From Bradyrhizobium glycinis (GTDB lineage Bacteria; Pseudomonadota; Alphaproteobacteria; Rhizobiales; Xanthobacteraceae), in assembly GCF_016031655.1 (NCBI RefSeq), contig NZ_JACCHQ010000039.1, positions 1 through 59,074 on the forward strand: a DNA stretch of 59,074 nt, in the 5' to 3' direction. The notes under the pieces are model-generated. The model did no database searches and was not told the origin of the DNA. It worked only from the letters and a program-made list of their open reading frames with translations. Numbering within the stretch: the stretch's first letter is position 1; each line of letters opens with the position of its first letter. The translations under genes were made by a program, and so were the position numbers. Shown here piece by piece: positions 1 through 7,884 of this stretch.

Positions 1-657
1 GGCGGCCTCGGCGTCGGCGCCGCCAAGACCCTGGACGCCATCATGAAGCTGCCGCCGGCGGTGACGCTGGCCTTCACGCCCTACGGCTCCGACCCCGGCA
101 AGCTCGCCGAGCGGGCGCGGGCGCAGCGCCACGAGATCTTCCTCCAGATCCCGATGGAGCCCTACGACTTCCCCGACAACGATCCGGGGCCGCAAACGCT
201 GCTGACCTCGCTCAGCTCCGACCAGAACATGGACCGCCTGTACTGGCACCTCAGCCGGATGCAGGGCTATGCCGGCCTCACCAATTTCATGGGCGCCCGC
301 TTCATCGCGACGGAGCCGGCGATGCAGCCGATCATTCGCGAGGCGGCCAAGCGCGGCCTCGGCTTCTTCGATGACGGCTCCTCGCCGCGCAGCATCGCGC
401 CCCAGGCCGCGGCCAACCAGGCCATGCCGTTCGGCAAGGGCGATATCGCCATCGATGCGGTGCCGACGGCGACCGAGATCGACCGCGCCCTCAACAAGCT
501 GGAATCGGCGGCGCGCGAGCGCGGCATCGCTGTCGGCACGGCCTCCGCCCTGCCCGTCTCGATCGAGCGCATCAGCGCCTGGACCAAGACATTGGGCGAC
601 CGAGGTATCCTTTTGGTGCCATTGACAACCGCGATGCTGAAATCAAAATCCAGCTAA
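1..657 (+). CDS. divergent polysaccharide deacetylase family protein (5' partial)
   Basis: The frame is open from base 1 and ends in TAA, so only the last 218 residues are in the window. The visible part reads as the C-terminal two thirds of a divergent polysaccharide deacetylase (YibQ/DUF610 type, a NodB-like barrel): LAFTPYG strand, QIPMEPYDFP segment, a GARF strand and a GFFDDGSS strand in the order seen in that family. Members are usually exported or periplasmic and sit near cell-envelope genes. The signal peptide would lie upstream of the window. The RppH-like gene follows about 75 bp downstream on the same strand. Family assignment is good; the substrate is unknown. Confidence 0.8.
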   Translation, partial: GGLGVGAAKTLDAIMKLPPAVTLAFTPYGSDPGKLAERARAQRHEIFLQIPMEPYDFPDNDPGPQTLLTSLSSDQNMDRLYWHLSRMQGYAGLTNFMGARFIATEPAMQPIIREAAKRGLGFFDDGSSPRSIAPQAAANQAMPFGKGDIAIDAVPTATEIDRALNKLESAARERGIAVGTASALPVSIERISAWTKTLGDRGILLVPLTTAMLKSKSS

Positions 658-732
658 ATCAACGAATTGGTTCGGCACGGGTCTCGCGGGGCCGGCATGC
701 CTTCCCAAGAAGCAGGCAAGAGGTCTGGCGGA

Positions 733-1239
733 ATGGCGCGTTACGAGGATCTGCCCTACCGGACCTGTGTCGGTGTGATGCTGATCAATCCAAAGGGACT
801 GGTGTTCATCGGCCGCCGCGCCGGCGGCATCGAGCATGTCGACGACACCCATGTCTGGCAGATGCCGCAAGGCGGGGTCGATCCCGGCGAGGACACCTGG
901 GAAGCGGCCAAGCGCGAGCTCTACGAGGAGACCAGCGTGCGCTCGGTCGAACGGCTCGGCGAAGTCCCGGACTGGCTCACCTACGACATTCCGCGCACCG
1001 TTGCGGGACGCGCTTGGAAGGGCCGCTACCGCGGCCAGCGCCAGAAATGGTATGCGGTGCGCTTCACCGGCAAGGACAGCGAGATCAACGTCGAGCATCC
1101 CGGTGGCGGCGGCCACAAGGCGGAATTCGTGAGCTGGCGCTGGGAGTCGATGAAGAATCTCCCTGAGCTGATCATCCCGTTCAAGCGCCCGGTCTATGAG
1201 CGCGTGGTGCAGGAATTTTCTGCGCTGGCGGAGGGTTAG
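733..1239 (+). CDS. rppH: RNA pyrophosphohydrolase (Nudix)
   Basis: 168 residues. RppH removes pyrophosphate from the 5' triphosphate of mRNA (also dinucleoside polyphosphate hydrolase activity) and so primes RNA decay in the cytoplasm. The Nudix box runs at about residues 47–69 (GGVDPGED, then REL and EET), preceded by WQMPQGG and followed by the family-typical RGQRQKWYAVRF stretch. I chose ATG 733 because MARYEDLPYRTCVG is where RppH proteins normally begin and AAGAGG lies just upstream; the frame is open to GTG 667. A second, diverged copy of the same gene lies 200 bp downstream. Confidence 0.9.
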   Translation: MARYEDLPYRTCVGVMLINPKGLVFIGRRAGGIEHVDDTHVWQMPQGGVDPGEDTWEAAKRELYEETSVRSVERLGEVPDWLTYDIPRTVAGRAWKGRYRGQRQKWYAVRFTGKDSEINVEHPGGGGHKAEFVSWRWESMKNLPELIIPFKRPVYERVVQEFSALAEG

Positions 1240-1267
1240 CGACGCTCCCGCCTAAAGTTCCGCTCGT

Positions 1268-1435
1268 CACCCCCGCCTAGTGCGCAATTGCGCACGGGGG
1301 CGGGGTCCATAACCCAAGGGAGAAGTTGTGCGGAAGGTGACAACCGCGAGCGTTCAACAAACACCCGCCTGTGGTTATGGATTCTCTGGTGCGCAATTGC
1401 GCACCAGAGCTCGCGCTCCGCGCGCCCCGGAATGA
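1268..1435. repeat. A-type palindromic repeat, copy 1
   Basis: Fills the gap between the two Nudix genes. It contains the palindrome TGCGCAATTGCGCA twice, a GTTATGGATTCTCTGG core and the end CCCCGGAATGAC. The same core and end recur at 5215–5332, and related copies lie at 45272, 47366 and 49307. No coding content. Confidence 0.75.
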
Positions 1436-1440
1436 CAAAG

Positions 1441-1941
1441 ATGACCAATCAAAAACCCTATCGCCCCAATGTCGGCATCGCCCTGTTCAACGCCGACGGC
1501 CGCGTGCTGATCGGCCATCGCTTCAAGGGCGATGGGCCCGAGATCATCCTGCCGGGACTCGACTGGCAGATGCCGCAGGGCGGTGTCGACGAGGGCGAGA
1601 ACCTGCGCGACGCGGCGATGCGCGAGCTCTGGGAGGAGACCAATGTCGTCAGCGCCGACTATCTCGGCGAGACCGACTGGTTCACCTATGAATTCCCGCC
1701 GTACGACGGACCGCAGACGCACCGGCTGGCGAAGTTTCGCGGCCAGCGCCAGAAATGGTTCGCACTGCGCTTCACCGGCAGGGACGACGAGATCGATCCG
1801 CTGACGCCGCGCAACGGCCAGCCCGCGGAGTTCGACGCCTGGCGCTGGGAGCGCCTCGACCGTGTCGCCGAGCTCGTGGTGCCGTTCCGCCGCGAGGTCT
1901 ACCGCGCGGTGGCGCGAGAGTTTGCGCACCTCGCAAGCTGA
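1441..1941 (+). CDS. RppH-like Nudix hydrolase, second copy
   Basis: 166 residues from ATG 1441 (an alternative ATG at 1432 adds three residues; the start of the longer frame lies inside the repeat and is unlikely). The Nudix box is GGVDEGENLRDAAMREL followed by EET, and it shares WQMPQGG, RGQRQKWFALRFTG and FRREVYRAV with the upstream gene. It is therefore a diverged tandem paralogue of rppH. It differs by an insert near residue 23 (HRFKGDGPEI) and by PPYDGPQTHRLAKF before the RGQRQKW motif. Likely activity is on RNA 5' ends or dinucleoside polyphosphates. Either copy could be the housekeeping RppH; division of labour is unknown. Confidence 0.88.
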   Translation: MTNQKPYRPNVGIALFNADGRVLIGHRFKGDGPEIILPGLDWQMPQGGVDEGENLRDAAMRELWEETNVVSADYLGETDWFTYEFPPYDGPQTHRLAKFRGQRQKWFALRFTGRDDEIDPLTPRNGQPAEFDAWRWERLDRVAELVVPFRREVYRAVAREFAHLAS

Positions 1942-2151
1942 ACCGCATGCGGGGAGAGAGCTCACCTTCCGAGCGGTGACAATTACTGCTTTTCGCGCCA
2001 TCCCCTGTTCGTGGCATTGCGCGAAGCCCGTCAAAAAACCAAAGCATTCTCGTGACATGCCAGGATGGCGCGCCATCAACTTGCCATGAACTTGCCCCTC
2101 AGGTTTGATGGTTCCGAATGATTTGCGCTGTGGCAGCGGGGAGAGCTTGAA

Positions 2152-2745
2152 ATGACGGATTTTCGTCGCCTGACCGGGATTTTCGTGGCTGCGATGGGAC
2201 TGGTCCTGTCCACGCCCCACGCCTTCGCCCAGCAGCCGGACCGCGGCGACGAGCCGGGCCTGATCGCGGACGAGTCCTACCAGCTCGAGCCGGAATGGCA
2301 GAAGCAGGTGGTCTACTTCCGAACCACGGAAGCTCCGGGCACCATCATCGTCTCAACCGCCGAGCGCCACCTCTATTTGGTGCAGCCGGGCGGGCGCGCC
2401 ATCCGCTACGGCATCGGCGTCGGCCGCGACGGTTTTCAGTGGCAGGGGCTGGTGACCATCACCAACAAGAAGGAGTGGCCGGACTGGACACCGCCGCCGG
2501 AGATGATCCAGCGCCAGCCCTATCTGCCACGCTTTATGGCCGGCGGACCCGGCAATCCGCTGGGCGCCCGCGCCATGTATCTGGGCACCACGGTCTATCG
2601 CATCCACGGCACCAACCGCCCTGATACGATCGGCACCAAGGTGTCGTCCGGCTGCTTCCGTCTCGTCAACAACGACGTCGCCGATCTCTACGATCGCGTC
2701 CCTGTCGGCACCAAGGTCGTCATTCGGCAGAAGCCCGAGCTCTGA
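2152..2745 (+). CDS. L,D-transpeptidase (YkuD family), exported
   Basis: 197 residues with an N-terminal signal peptide (hydrophobic stretch about 8–22, cleavage probably after AFA at 26). The YkuD catalytic motif is complete: HGTN with His152, then SSGCFRL with the nucleophile Cys168. The enzyme should act in the periplasm, making 3-3 cross-links in peptidoglycan or attaching proteins to it. Upstream 1942–2151 holds no recognisable gene. A stable UUCG hairpin follows the stop at 2759. It is one of many such enzymes expected in rhizobia, so the exact role is open. Confidence 0.9.
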   Translation: MTDFRRLTGIFVAAMGLVLSTPHAFAQQPDRGDEPGLIADESYQLEPEWQKQVVYFRTTEAPGTIIVSTAERHLYLVQPGGRAIRYGIGVGRDGFQWQGLVTITNKKEWPDWTPPPEMIQRQPYLPRFMAGGPGNPLGARAMYLGTTVYRIHGTNRPDTIGTKVSSGCFRLVNNDVADLYDRVPVGTKVVIRQKPEL

Positions 2746-2758
2746 CGGCCGTCGGTTT

Positions 2759-2784
2759 GAGCATGATCCTTCGGGATCATGCTC
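2759..2784 (+). terminator. perfect hairpin with UUCG tetraloop
   Basis: GAGCATGATCC, loop TTCG, GGATCATGCTC: an 11-bp perfect stem closed by C(UUCG)G, 14 bases after the transpeptidase stop. There is no T-run after it, so it may be an mRNA 3' stabiliser or processing signal rather than a classic intrinsic terminator. Confidence 0.55.
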
Positions 2785-2830
2785 CGTCCCCTCCTCCGCT
2801 TCCTTTTCCGACACTTTCGAGAGAGAAATC

Positions 2831-3868
2831 ATGCGCACTTTTCGTGGCGGCCTGCTGATCGGGCTCGCGGTCGCCGTGCTGGTCGGCGTCCTCGCCGTCA
2901 TCTATGAATTCTACGACACCCGCACCCTGAAGCGCACCGTTCGCCGCGGCGAAGTGCTGTGCGGCGTCAACAAGGGCCTGCCGGGCTTCTCGATCCCCGA
3001 CGACAAGGGCAACTGGACCGGCTTCGACGTCGATTTCTGCCGCGCGGTGGCTGCTGCGATCTTCAACGACCCGAACAAGGCGAAGTTCGTTCCGCTCGAC
3101 GCCAACGAGCGTTTCAAGGAGCTGCAGAGCCGCAAGGTGGACATCCTCTCGCGCAACACGACGTGGAGCATGGCACGCGAGCTCGACTACGACCTGTATT
3201 TTCCGGCCGTAGCCTATTACGACGGCGTCGGCTTCATGGTGCCGCGGACGCGCAACAAGGAGACCTCGCTGGACCTGACAGATAGCAAGGTCTGCGTGCA
3301 GAACGGAACCACGACGACACTCAACGTCGCCGATTACTTCCGCGTCAACAATATGAAATATGAAGAGGTGAAGTTCGATAACCTCAACGACGTCGTGAAG
3401 GCCTACGACACCGGCAAGTGCGACACGTTTTCCGCCGACGTTTCTCAGCTCTATGCTCTGCGGCTGAACCTCTCGAAACCCGGCGACCATATGATCCTGC
3501 CGGACATGATCTCCAAGGAACCGCTCGCCCCCGTGGTGCGTCAGCGCGACGACGACTGGATGATGATCGTGAAGTGGACGCTGTATGCCATGATCAACGC
3601 CGAGGAGCTGGGCGTCACCTCGGAGAACATCGACGAGGCCCTGAAGTCGAAGAAGCCGGACGTGATGCGCCTCGTCGGCACCGAAGGCCGCTACGGCGAG
3701 CAGCTCGGCCTCACCAAGGACTGGGCCGCCCGCATCATCCGTCACGTCGGCAATTACGGCGAGATGTATGATCGCAACATCGGCGAGAAGTCGAAGCTGA
3801 AGATCCCGCGCGGCATGAACCAGCTTTGGAACGCAGGTGGCGTGCAATACGCACCGCCGATGCGGTAA
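2831..3868 (+). CDS. amino-acid ABC transporter substrate-binding protein (AapJ/GltI-like)
   Basis: 345 residues. An uncleaved-looking hydrophobic anchor at about residues 5–25 is followed by a type 3 periplasmic binding protein fold: VRRGEVLCGVNKGLPGFS, GFDVDFCRAVAAAIF, and the FKELQSRKVDILSRNTTWSM stretch typical of general L-amino-acid binding proteins. It should bind amino acids in the periplasm and deliver them to an Aap-type permease. No permease or ATPase gene lies next to it, so it is an orphan binding protein here. GAGAG lies upstream of ATG 2831. Confidence 0.88.
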   Translation: MRTFRGGLLIGLAVAVLVGVLAVIYEFYDTRTLKRTVRRGEVLCGVNKGLPGFSIPDDKGNWTGFDVDFCRAVAAAIFNDPNKAKFVPLDANERFKELQSRKVDILSRNTTWSMARELDYDLYFPAVAYYDGVGFMVPRTRNKETSLDLTDSKVCVQNGTTTTLNVADYFRVNNMKYEEVKFDNLNDVVKAYDTGKCDTFSADVSQLYALRLNLSKPGDHMILPDMISKEPLAPVVRQRDDDWMMIVKWTLYAMINAEELGVTSENIDEALKSKKPDVMRLVGTEGRYGEQLGLTKDWAARIIRHVGNYGEMYDRNIGEKSKLKIPRGMNQLWNAGGVQYAPPMR

Positions 3869-3887
3869 GCGGCCTCGCTGAAACGTC

Positions 3888-4026
3888 GTAGGGTGGGTTA
3901 GCCTTGCAATTGCGCTAAGCGCAATTGCTCGGCGTAACCCACCATGCTTCCGCGTTTGCCGGACGAAGTTGGTGGGTTACGCCCTGCAGATGCGCTTCGC
4001 GCTTCTGCAGAGCTAACCCACCCTAC
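3888..4026. repeat. D-type palindromic repeat, copy 1
   Basis: Begins GTAGGGTGGGTTAGC and ends GCTAACCCACCCTAC, an inverted pair of about 15 bp. Two internal inverted pairs (GCAATTGCGC region and GTAACCCACC/GGTGGGTTAC) make a branched fold likely. Related copies lie at 46363 and 57093. It separates converging genes. Confidence 0.8.
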
Positions 4027-4041
4027 CAGAGCTCTACTGCC

Positions 4042-5181
4042 TCAATATCCCCGCGACCTGGCCAGCTGCTCGGTGTGGTAGTTCGCGTCGCCGAATAGCT
4101 CCTCGCAGACACGCGCGCGCTTCATGAAAAAGCCGATATCGAACTGGTCGGTCATGCCCATGCCGCCGTGCATCTGCACGCCTTCCTGTACCGCGCGCGT
4201 GGCGGTGGTGCCGGCGCGCGCCTTGGCCACGGCGACGGCGGGTGCGGCCTTGACGACGTCGGCATCCAGTGCCTGCAGCGCTTTCATGGTGGCGGCACGG
4301 GTGATCTCGATGTCGATATAGAGCTCGGCGGCGCGATGCTGCAGCGCCTGGAATTCGCCGATGAGCTTGCCGAATTGCTTGCGGCTCTTCAGATACTCGA
4401 CGGTGCGGCCAAACACCTCGTCGCTGAGGCCGACCATTTCGGCGGCGACCGCGCCGCGGCCGATATCGAGCACGCCATCGAGCAGGCCGGCCGCCTGGTC
4501 GACCTCGCCGAGCACGCTGTCGGCATCGACCTCGACATTGGCGAACTCGATCCGCGCCGCATTGTGCGCATCGACCATGATGGTGCGCTCGATCGCAACG
4601 CCCTTGGCCTTGGGGTTGACCAGGAACAGCGTCAGGCCCTCGCGCTCGCCGGCAGAGCCCGCGGTGCGCGCGGCGACGATGAGGAGATCGGCGACATGAC
4701 CGTCGACCACCAGCGCCTTCGCGCCCGATAGCTTGAAGCCGTTGCCGGCGCGCACGGCCTGCAGGCTGGTCTGCAGCGGGCGATGCTTGGCGCCCTCGTC
4801 GATCGCCAGCGTCGCGAGCAGCGAGCCGTTCGCGATCTTCGACAGATATTCCGATTTCTGCGCGGCATTGCCGCCACGGGTCAGCGCCGAGGCCGCCACC
4901 ACGGAGGTGGCGAGGAAGGGCGATGGCATCAAGGTGCGGCCGATCTCCTCCATGATGATTCCGGCTTCGACGTAGCCGAGACCGCTGCCGCCGAACTCTT
5001 CCGGCACCAGCAAGCCGGCAAAACCCATCTCGGCGAAGGAATGCCAGAGCTCCTTGGAGAAGCCGATGGGGTCCTTGCTGTCGCGCAAGTGGCGCAGGTG
5101 CGACACCGGCGCCTTGTCGCTGATCAGCCCGCGCGCGGAGTCGCGGAGCATGGATTGTTCTTCGGTGAGGACGAGGGCCAT
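4042..5181 (-). CDS. acyl-CoA dehydrogenase, putative partner subunit
   Basis: 379 residues with the acyl-CoA dehydrogenase fold: N-terminal helical domain (SMLRDSARGLISDKAP), a middle beta domain and a C-terminal helical domain with RKQFGKLIGEFQALQHR and QMHGGMGMTDQFD. The FAD enzyme oxidises acyl-CoA to enoyl-CoA. The C-terminus ends EELFGDANYHTEQLARSRGY instead of the usual EGT(S/E) motif. The neighbouring 404-residue gene on the same strand keeps EGGTSEVM. Such unequal pairs form mixed tetramers in steroid and side-chain degradation in actinobacteria; whether these two do is inference. Substrate unknown. Confidence 0.88.
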   Translation of the reverse strand: MALVLTEEQSMLRDSARGLISDKAPVSHLRHLRDSKDPIGFSKELWHSFAEMGFAGLLVPEEFGGSGLGYVEAGIIMEEIGRTLMPSPFLATSVVAASALTRGGNAAQKSEYLSKIANGSLLATLAIDEGAKHRPLQTSLQAVRAGNGFKLSGAKALVVDGHVADLLIVAARTAGSAGEREGLTLFLVNPKAKGVAIERTIMVDAHNAARIEFANVEVDADSVLGEVDQAAGLLDGVLDIGRGAVAAEMVGLSDEVFGRTVEYLKSRKQFGKLIGEFQALQHRAAELYIDIEITRAATMKALQALDADVVKAAPAVAVAKARAGTTATRAVQEGVQMHGGMGMTDQFDIGFFMKRARVCEELFGDANYHTEQLARSRGY

Positions 5182-5214
5182 GTGCTTGTTTCCGATTCGA
5201 AATCTATTTGGTTC

Positions 5215-5332
5215 GTCATTCCGGGATGCGCCGCAGGCGCAGGCCCGGAATCCATACTCCCGACTGGTGGTTATGGATTCTCAGATGCGCAATTGCGCAT
5301 CTTAGCTCGCGCTTCGCGCGCCCCGGAATGAC
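5215..5332. repeat. A-type palindromic repeat, copy 2
   Basis: Full copy: begins GTCATTCCGGG and ends CCCCGGAATGAC, with the inner palindrome ATGCGCAATTGCGCAT and TCGCGCTTCGCGCG. It lies between the two acyl-CoA dehydrogenase genes. Confidence 0.85.
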
Positions 5333-5350
5333 GGGTGGTGAGAGCGTGGC

Positions 5351-6565
5351 TCACGCCCCCGGCAGATCCAGGATGCGCTTGGCGACGATGCCGAGCATGA
5401 CCTCGGACGTGCCGCCTTCGATCGAGTTGGCCTTGGTGCGCAGCCAGGCGCGCGGGCGGGCGCCCTGCTTGGAGCGTTCGCTCTCCCATTCCAATGCATC
5501 GACGCCGCCGGCCGACATCAGGATTTCATGGCGGCGCTTGTTGAGCTCGGTGCCGTAATATTTCATCGCCGAGGAGAACGCCGGATGCGCCTGACCGGCC
5601 TTGGCGAGATCGACCGCACGCTCGGCGCAGGCAGCGAGCGCAGCTTCATCGACATCGAAGCGCGCGATCTGGCCGCGCAGCATGGCATCCTCAAGCTGGC
5701 CTTGTCCATCGGTGCCGACGGAGTCGGCCGCGATCTGGCCGAGCGGCCGGCCGACGCCGCGCTCGCCCATGCCCGAGATCATCGCGCGCTCGTGCTGGAG
5801 CAGATATTTCGCGACGTCCCAGCCGCGATTGATGGTGCCGACCACGTTCGACTTCGGCACGCGGACATTGTCGAAGAAGGTCTCGCAGAACGGCGAATAA
5901 CCCGAGATCAGCAGGATCGGCTTGGTCGAGACGCCCTTCGAGGTCATGTCGAACAGGATGAAGCTGATGCCATCATGCTTCTTCGCGGTCGGATCGGTGC
6001 GGACCAGGCAGAAGATCCAGTCGGCGTAATTGGCGTAGGACGTCCAGATCTTCTGGCCGTTGATGATGAAGTCGTCGCCGTCGCTCTCCGCGCGGGTCTG
6101 CAGCGAAGCGAGGTCGGAGCCGGCATTCGGCTCCGAATAGCCCTGGCACCAGCGGATCTCGCCCGCGGCGATCTTCGGCAGATGCTCCTTCTTCTGCGCC
6201 TCATTACCGTATTTGAGCAGCGCCGGCCCGAGCATCCAGATGCCGAAGCTCGACAGCGGCGGCCGCGCGCCGATCCGCGCCATCTCCGCGCGCAGCACCT
6301 TGTGCTCGGCAGCGCCCAGGCCCCCGCCGCCATACTCCTTCGGCCAGTCGGGCACGGTCCAGCCCTTGTCGCGCATGCGCTCGAACCAGATGCGCTGCGG
6401 CTCGGACGAGAATTTTGCATTGCGTCCGCCCCAGAACACGTCGGCATCCGACGTTGCGGGCTTGCGCATCTCCGGCGGGCAATTGGCCTCCAGCCAGGCG
6501 CGGGTCTCGTTGCGGAATGTTTCGAGATCGGCGGATTCTGCATCGCTGGTTTTAGAGTCAGTCAT
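5351..6565 (-). CDS. acyl-CoA dehydrogenase
   Basis: 404 residues. Recognisable blocks: the N-terminal helical domain, WCQGYSEPNAGSDLASLQTRA (the FAD/substrate region), DDFIINGQKIWTSYA, and a C-terminal EGGTSEVMLGIVAKRILDLP. The glutamate in the EGGT block is where medium-chain enzymes carry the catalytic base. Length and motifs fit long or branched substrates or ring-derived CoA esters. It reads toward the second dehydrogenase at 4042–5181 and is probably co-transcribed with it, although a 118-bp repeat sits between them. Specific substrate not predictable. Confidence 0.9.
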   Translation of the reverse strand: MTDSKTSDAESADLETFRNETRAWLEANCPPEMRKPATSDADVFWGGRNAKFSSEPQRIWFERMRDKGWTVPDWPKEYGGGGLGAAEHKVLRAEMARIGARPPLSSFGIWMLGPALLKYGNEAQKKEHLPKIAAGEIRWCQGYSEPNAGSDLASLQTRAESDGDDFIINGQKIWTSYANYADWIFCLVRTDPTAKKHDGISFILFDMTSKGVSTKPILLISGYSPFCETFFDNVRVPKSNVVGTINRGWDVAKYLLQHERAMISGMGERGVGRPLGQIAADSVGTDGQGQLEDAMLRGQIARFDVDEAALAACAERAVDLAKAGQAHPAFSSAMKYYGTELNKRRHEILMSAGGVDALEWESERSKQGARPRAWLRTKANSIEGGTSEVMLGIVAKRILDLPGA

Positions 6566-6704
6566 TGGTCGTTTCCATCACTCAAAATTCGAATTGTTGC
6601 CGCCGAGTCTGGGCCAAGCCCCCGCGGAATTCAACCACTTCCGCAAGGCCCGCATCGGTTATAGTCGCGCGACGGCGAGCCTTGAAAACAAAGAGGAAAC
6701 GACC

Positions 6705-7250
6705 ATGCGCCTGAAACTTCTTTCGCCTGGCGAAATGAACGAGAGCCAGCGACAGACCTATGACGAGTCGATTGCCGGCAAGCGCGGCAAGCCGCCGGCG
6801 CCGATGATGGCCTGGCTGAACAGCCCCGAGATGGCGCGCCATGCCACGCGGCTCGGCGAGGTGCTGCGCTTCGACACGATCTTCCCGGCCAAGCTCTCGG
6901 AGATCGCGATCCTGGTGACGGCGCGGCACTGGACCGCGCATTACGAATGGTATGCGCACAAGCGCCTGGCGCTTGCCGGCGGCATGAAGCCCAAGATCAT
7001 CGACGCCATCCGCGACCGCCGCACGCCCGACTTCGACGATACTAAGGCCAAGATGATCTACGATCTCGCGAAGTCGCTGCATGAGGGCCACGGCGTTGAG
7101 AAGGGTTTGTATGATGAGGCGGTGAAGCTGCTCGGCGAACGCGGCGTGGTCGAGGTGATCGGGCTGTGCGGCTATTACACGCTGGTGTCGATGACGCTGA
7201 ACACGTTCGAGTTCGGCCTTCCCGAGGGTGAGGTGTCGGAGCTGGCCTAG
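6705..7250 (+). CDS. carboxymuconolactone decarboxylase family protein
   Basis: 181 residues from ATG 6705, preceded by AAGAGGAAA. The frame runs further upstream but that part overlaps the opposite-strand dehydrogenase gene and is a shadow. The core LSEIAILVTARHWTAHYEWYAHKRLALAGGM is the AhpD/CMD helix pair. The CxxC redox motif of AhpD is absent, so a peroxidase-reductant role is unlikely and a decarboxylase-like or unknown role is more probable. It is divergent from the acyl-CoA dehydrogenase and followed 88 bp later by a VOC enzyme, a neighbourhood that fits aromatic or odd acyl catabolism. Confidence 0.85.
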   Translation: MRLKLLSPGEMNESQRQTYDESIAGKRGKPPAPMMAWLNSPEMARHATRLGEVLRFDTIFPAKLSEIAILVTARHWTAHYEWYAHKRLALAGGMKPKIIDAIRDRRTPDFDDTKAKMIYDLAKSLHEGHGVEKGLYDEAVKLLGERGVVEVIGLCGYYTLVSMTLNTFEFGLPEGEVSELA

Positions 7251-7338
7251 TTTCCCATTCGGAAACGATGGGTTTCGCGTTTGGCCGTGGCGCTGGCTCG
7301 ACGCCACCCTACGTGCATGTTTTCAACGGAGCATTCAC

Positions 7339-7833
7339 ATGTCGCAAAGCCCAGCCATTCCTGCCGGCACCCGGATCGGCCATGTCCACCTCAAGGTCGC
7401 CGATCTCGATCGTGCGCTCGGCTTCTATTGCGGCGTGCTCGGCTTCGAGCTGATGCAGCGGATGGGCTCGGGCGCGGCCTTCATCTCGGCCGGCGGCTAT
7501 CATCATCACATCGGGCTCAACACCTGGGAGAGCAAGGGCGGCTCGCCGCCGCCGCCGGGCGCGACCGGGCTGTATCACACCGCGATCCTGTTTCCGACGC
7601 GCCCGGCGCTGGCGGATGCGCTGCATCGGGTGCTCGCGGCCGGCATTGCGCTGGACGGCGCCAGCGACCACGGCGTCAGCGAGGCGCTTTACCTGCGCGA
7701 CCCCGACCAGAACGGCGTGGAGCTGTATTGGGACAAGCCGCGGGAGCAATGGCCGTTCGGGCCTGACGGGAAGCTGGCCATGTTCACCAAGCGGCTGGAT
7801 GTCGAAGCGCTGTTGAGGCAGCGGGAGGGGTGA
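7339..7833 (+). CDS. VOC family protein, catechol-2,3-dioxygenase-like (CatE type)
   Basis: 164 residues from ATG 7339, with GGAG nine bases upstream. A vicinal-oxygen-chelate fold: first repeat with RIGHVHLKVADLDRALGFYCGVLGF (His17 as metal ligand), the second half with GLYHTAILFP (His80) and PDQNGVELYWD (Glu128), the expected three-residue metal site. The motif DPDQNGVELYWDKPREQWP is typical of CatE-like extradiol dioxygenases. Likely cytoplasmic ring cleavage or a related reaction. The preceding CMD-like gene is on the same strand and may be co-transcribed. Confidence 0.85.
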   Translation: MSQSPAIPAGTRIGHVHLKVADLDRALGFYCGVLGFELMQRMGSGAAFISAGGYHHHIGLNTWESKGGSPPPPGATGLYHTAILFPTRPALADALHRVLAAGIALDGASDHGVSEALYLRDPDQNGVELYWDKPREQWPFGPDGKLAMFTKRLDVEALLRQREG

Positions 7834-7884
7834 GGTGGGCACCGCGCAACCAGCGCCGTCGCCCACCCTGCATGCGCTGCGTGA

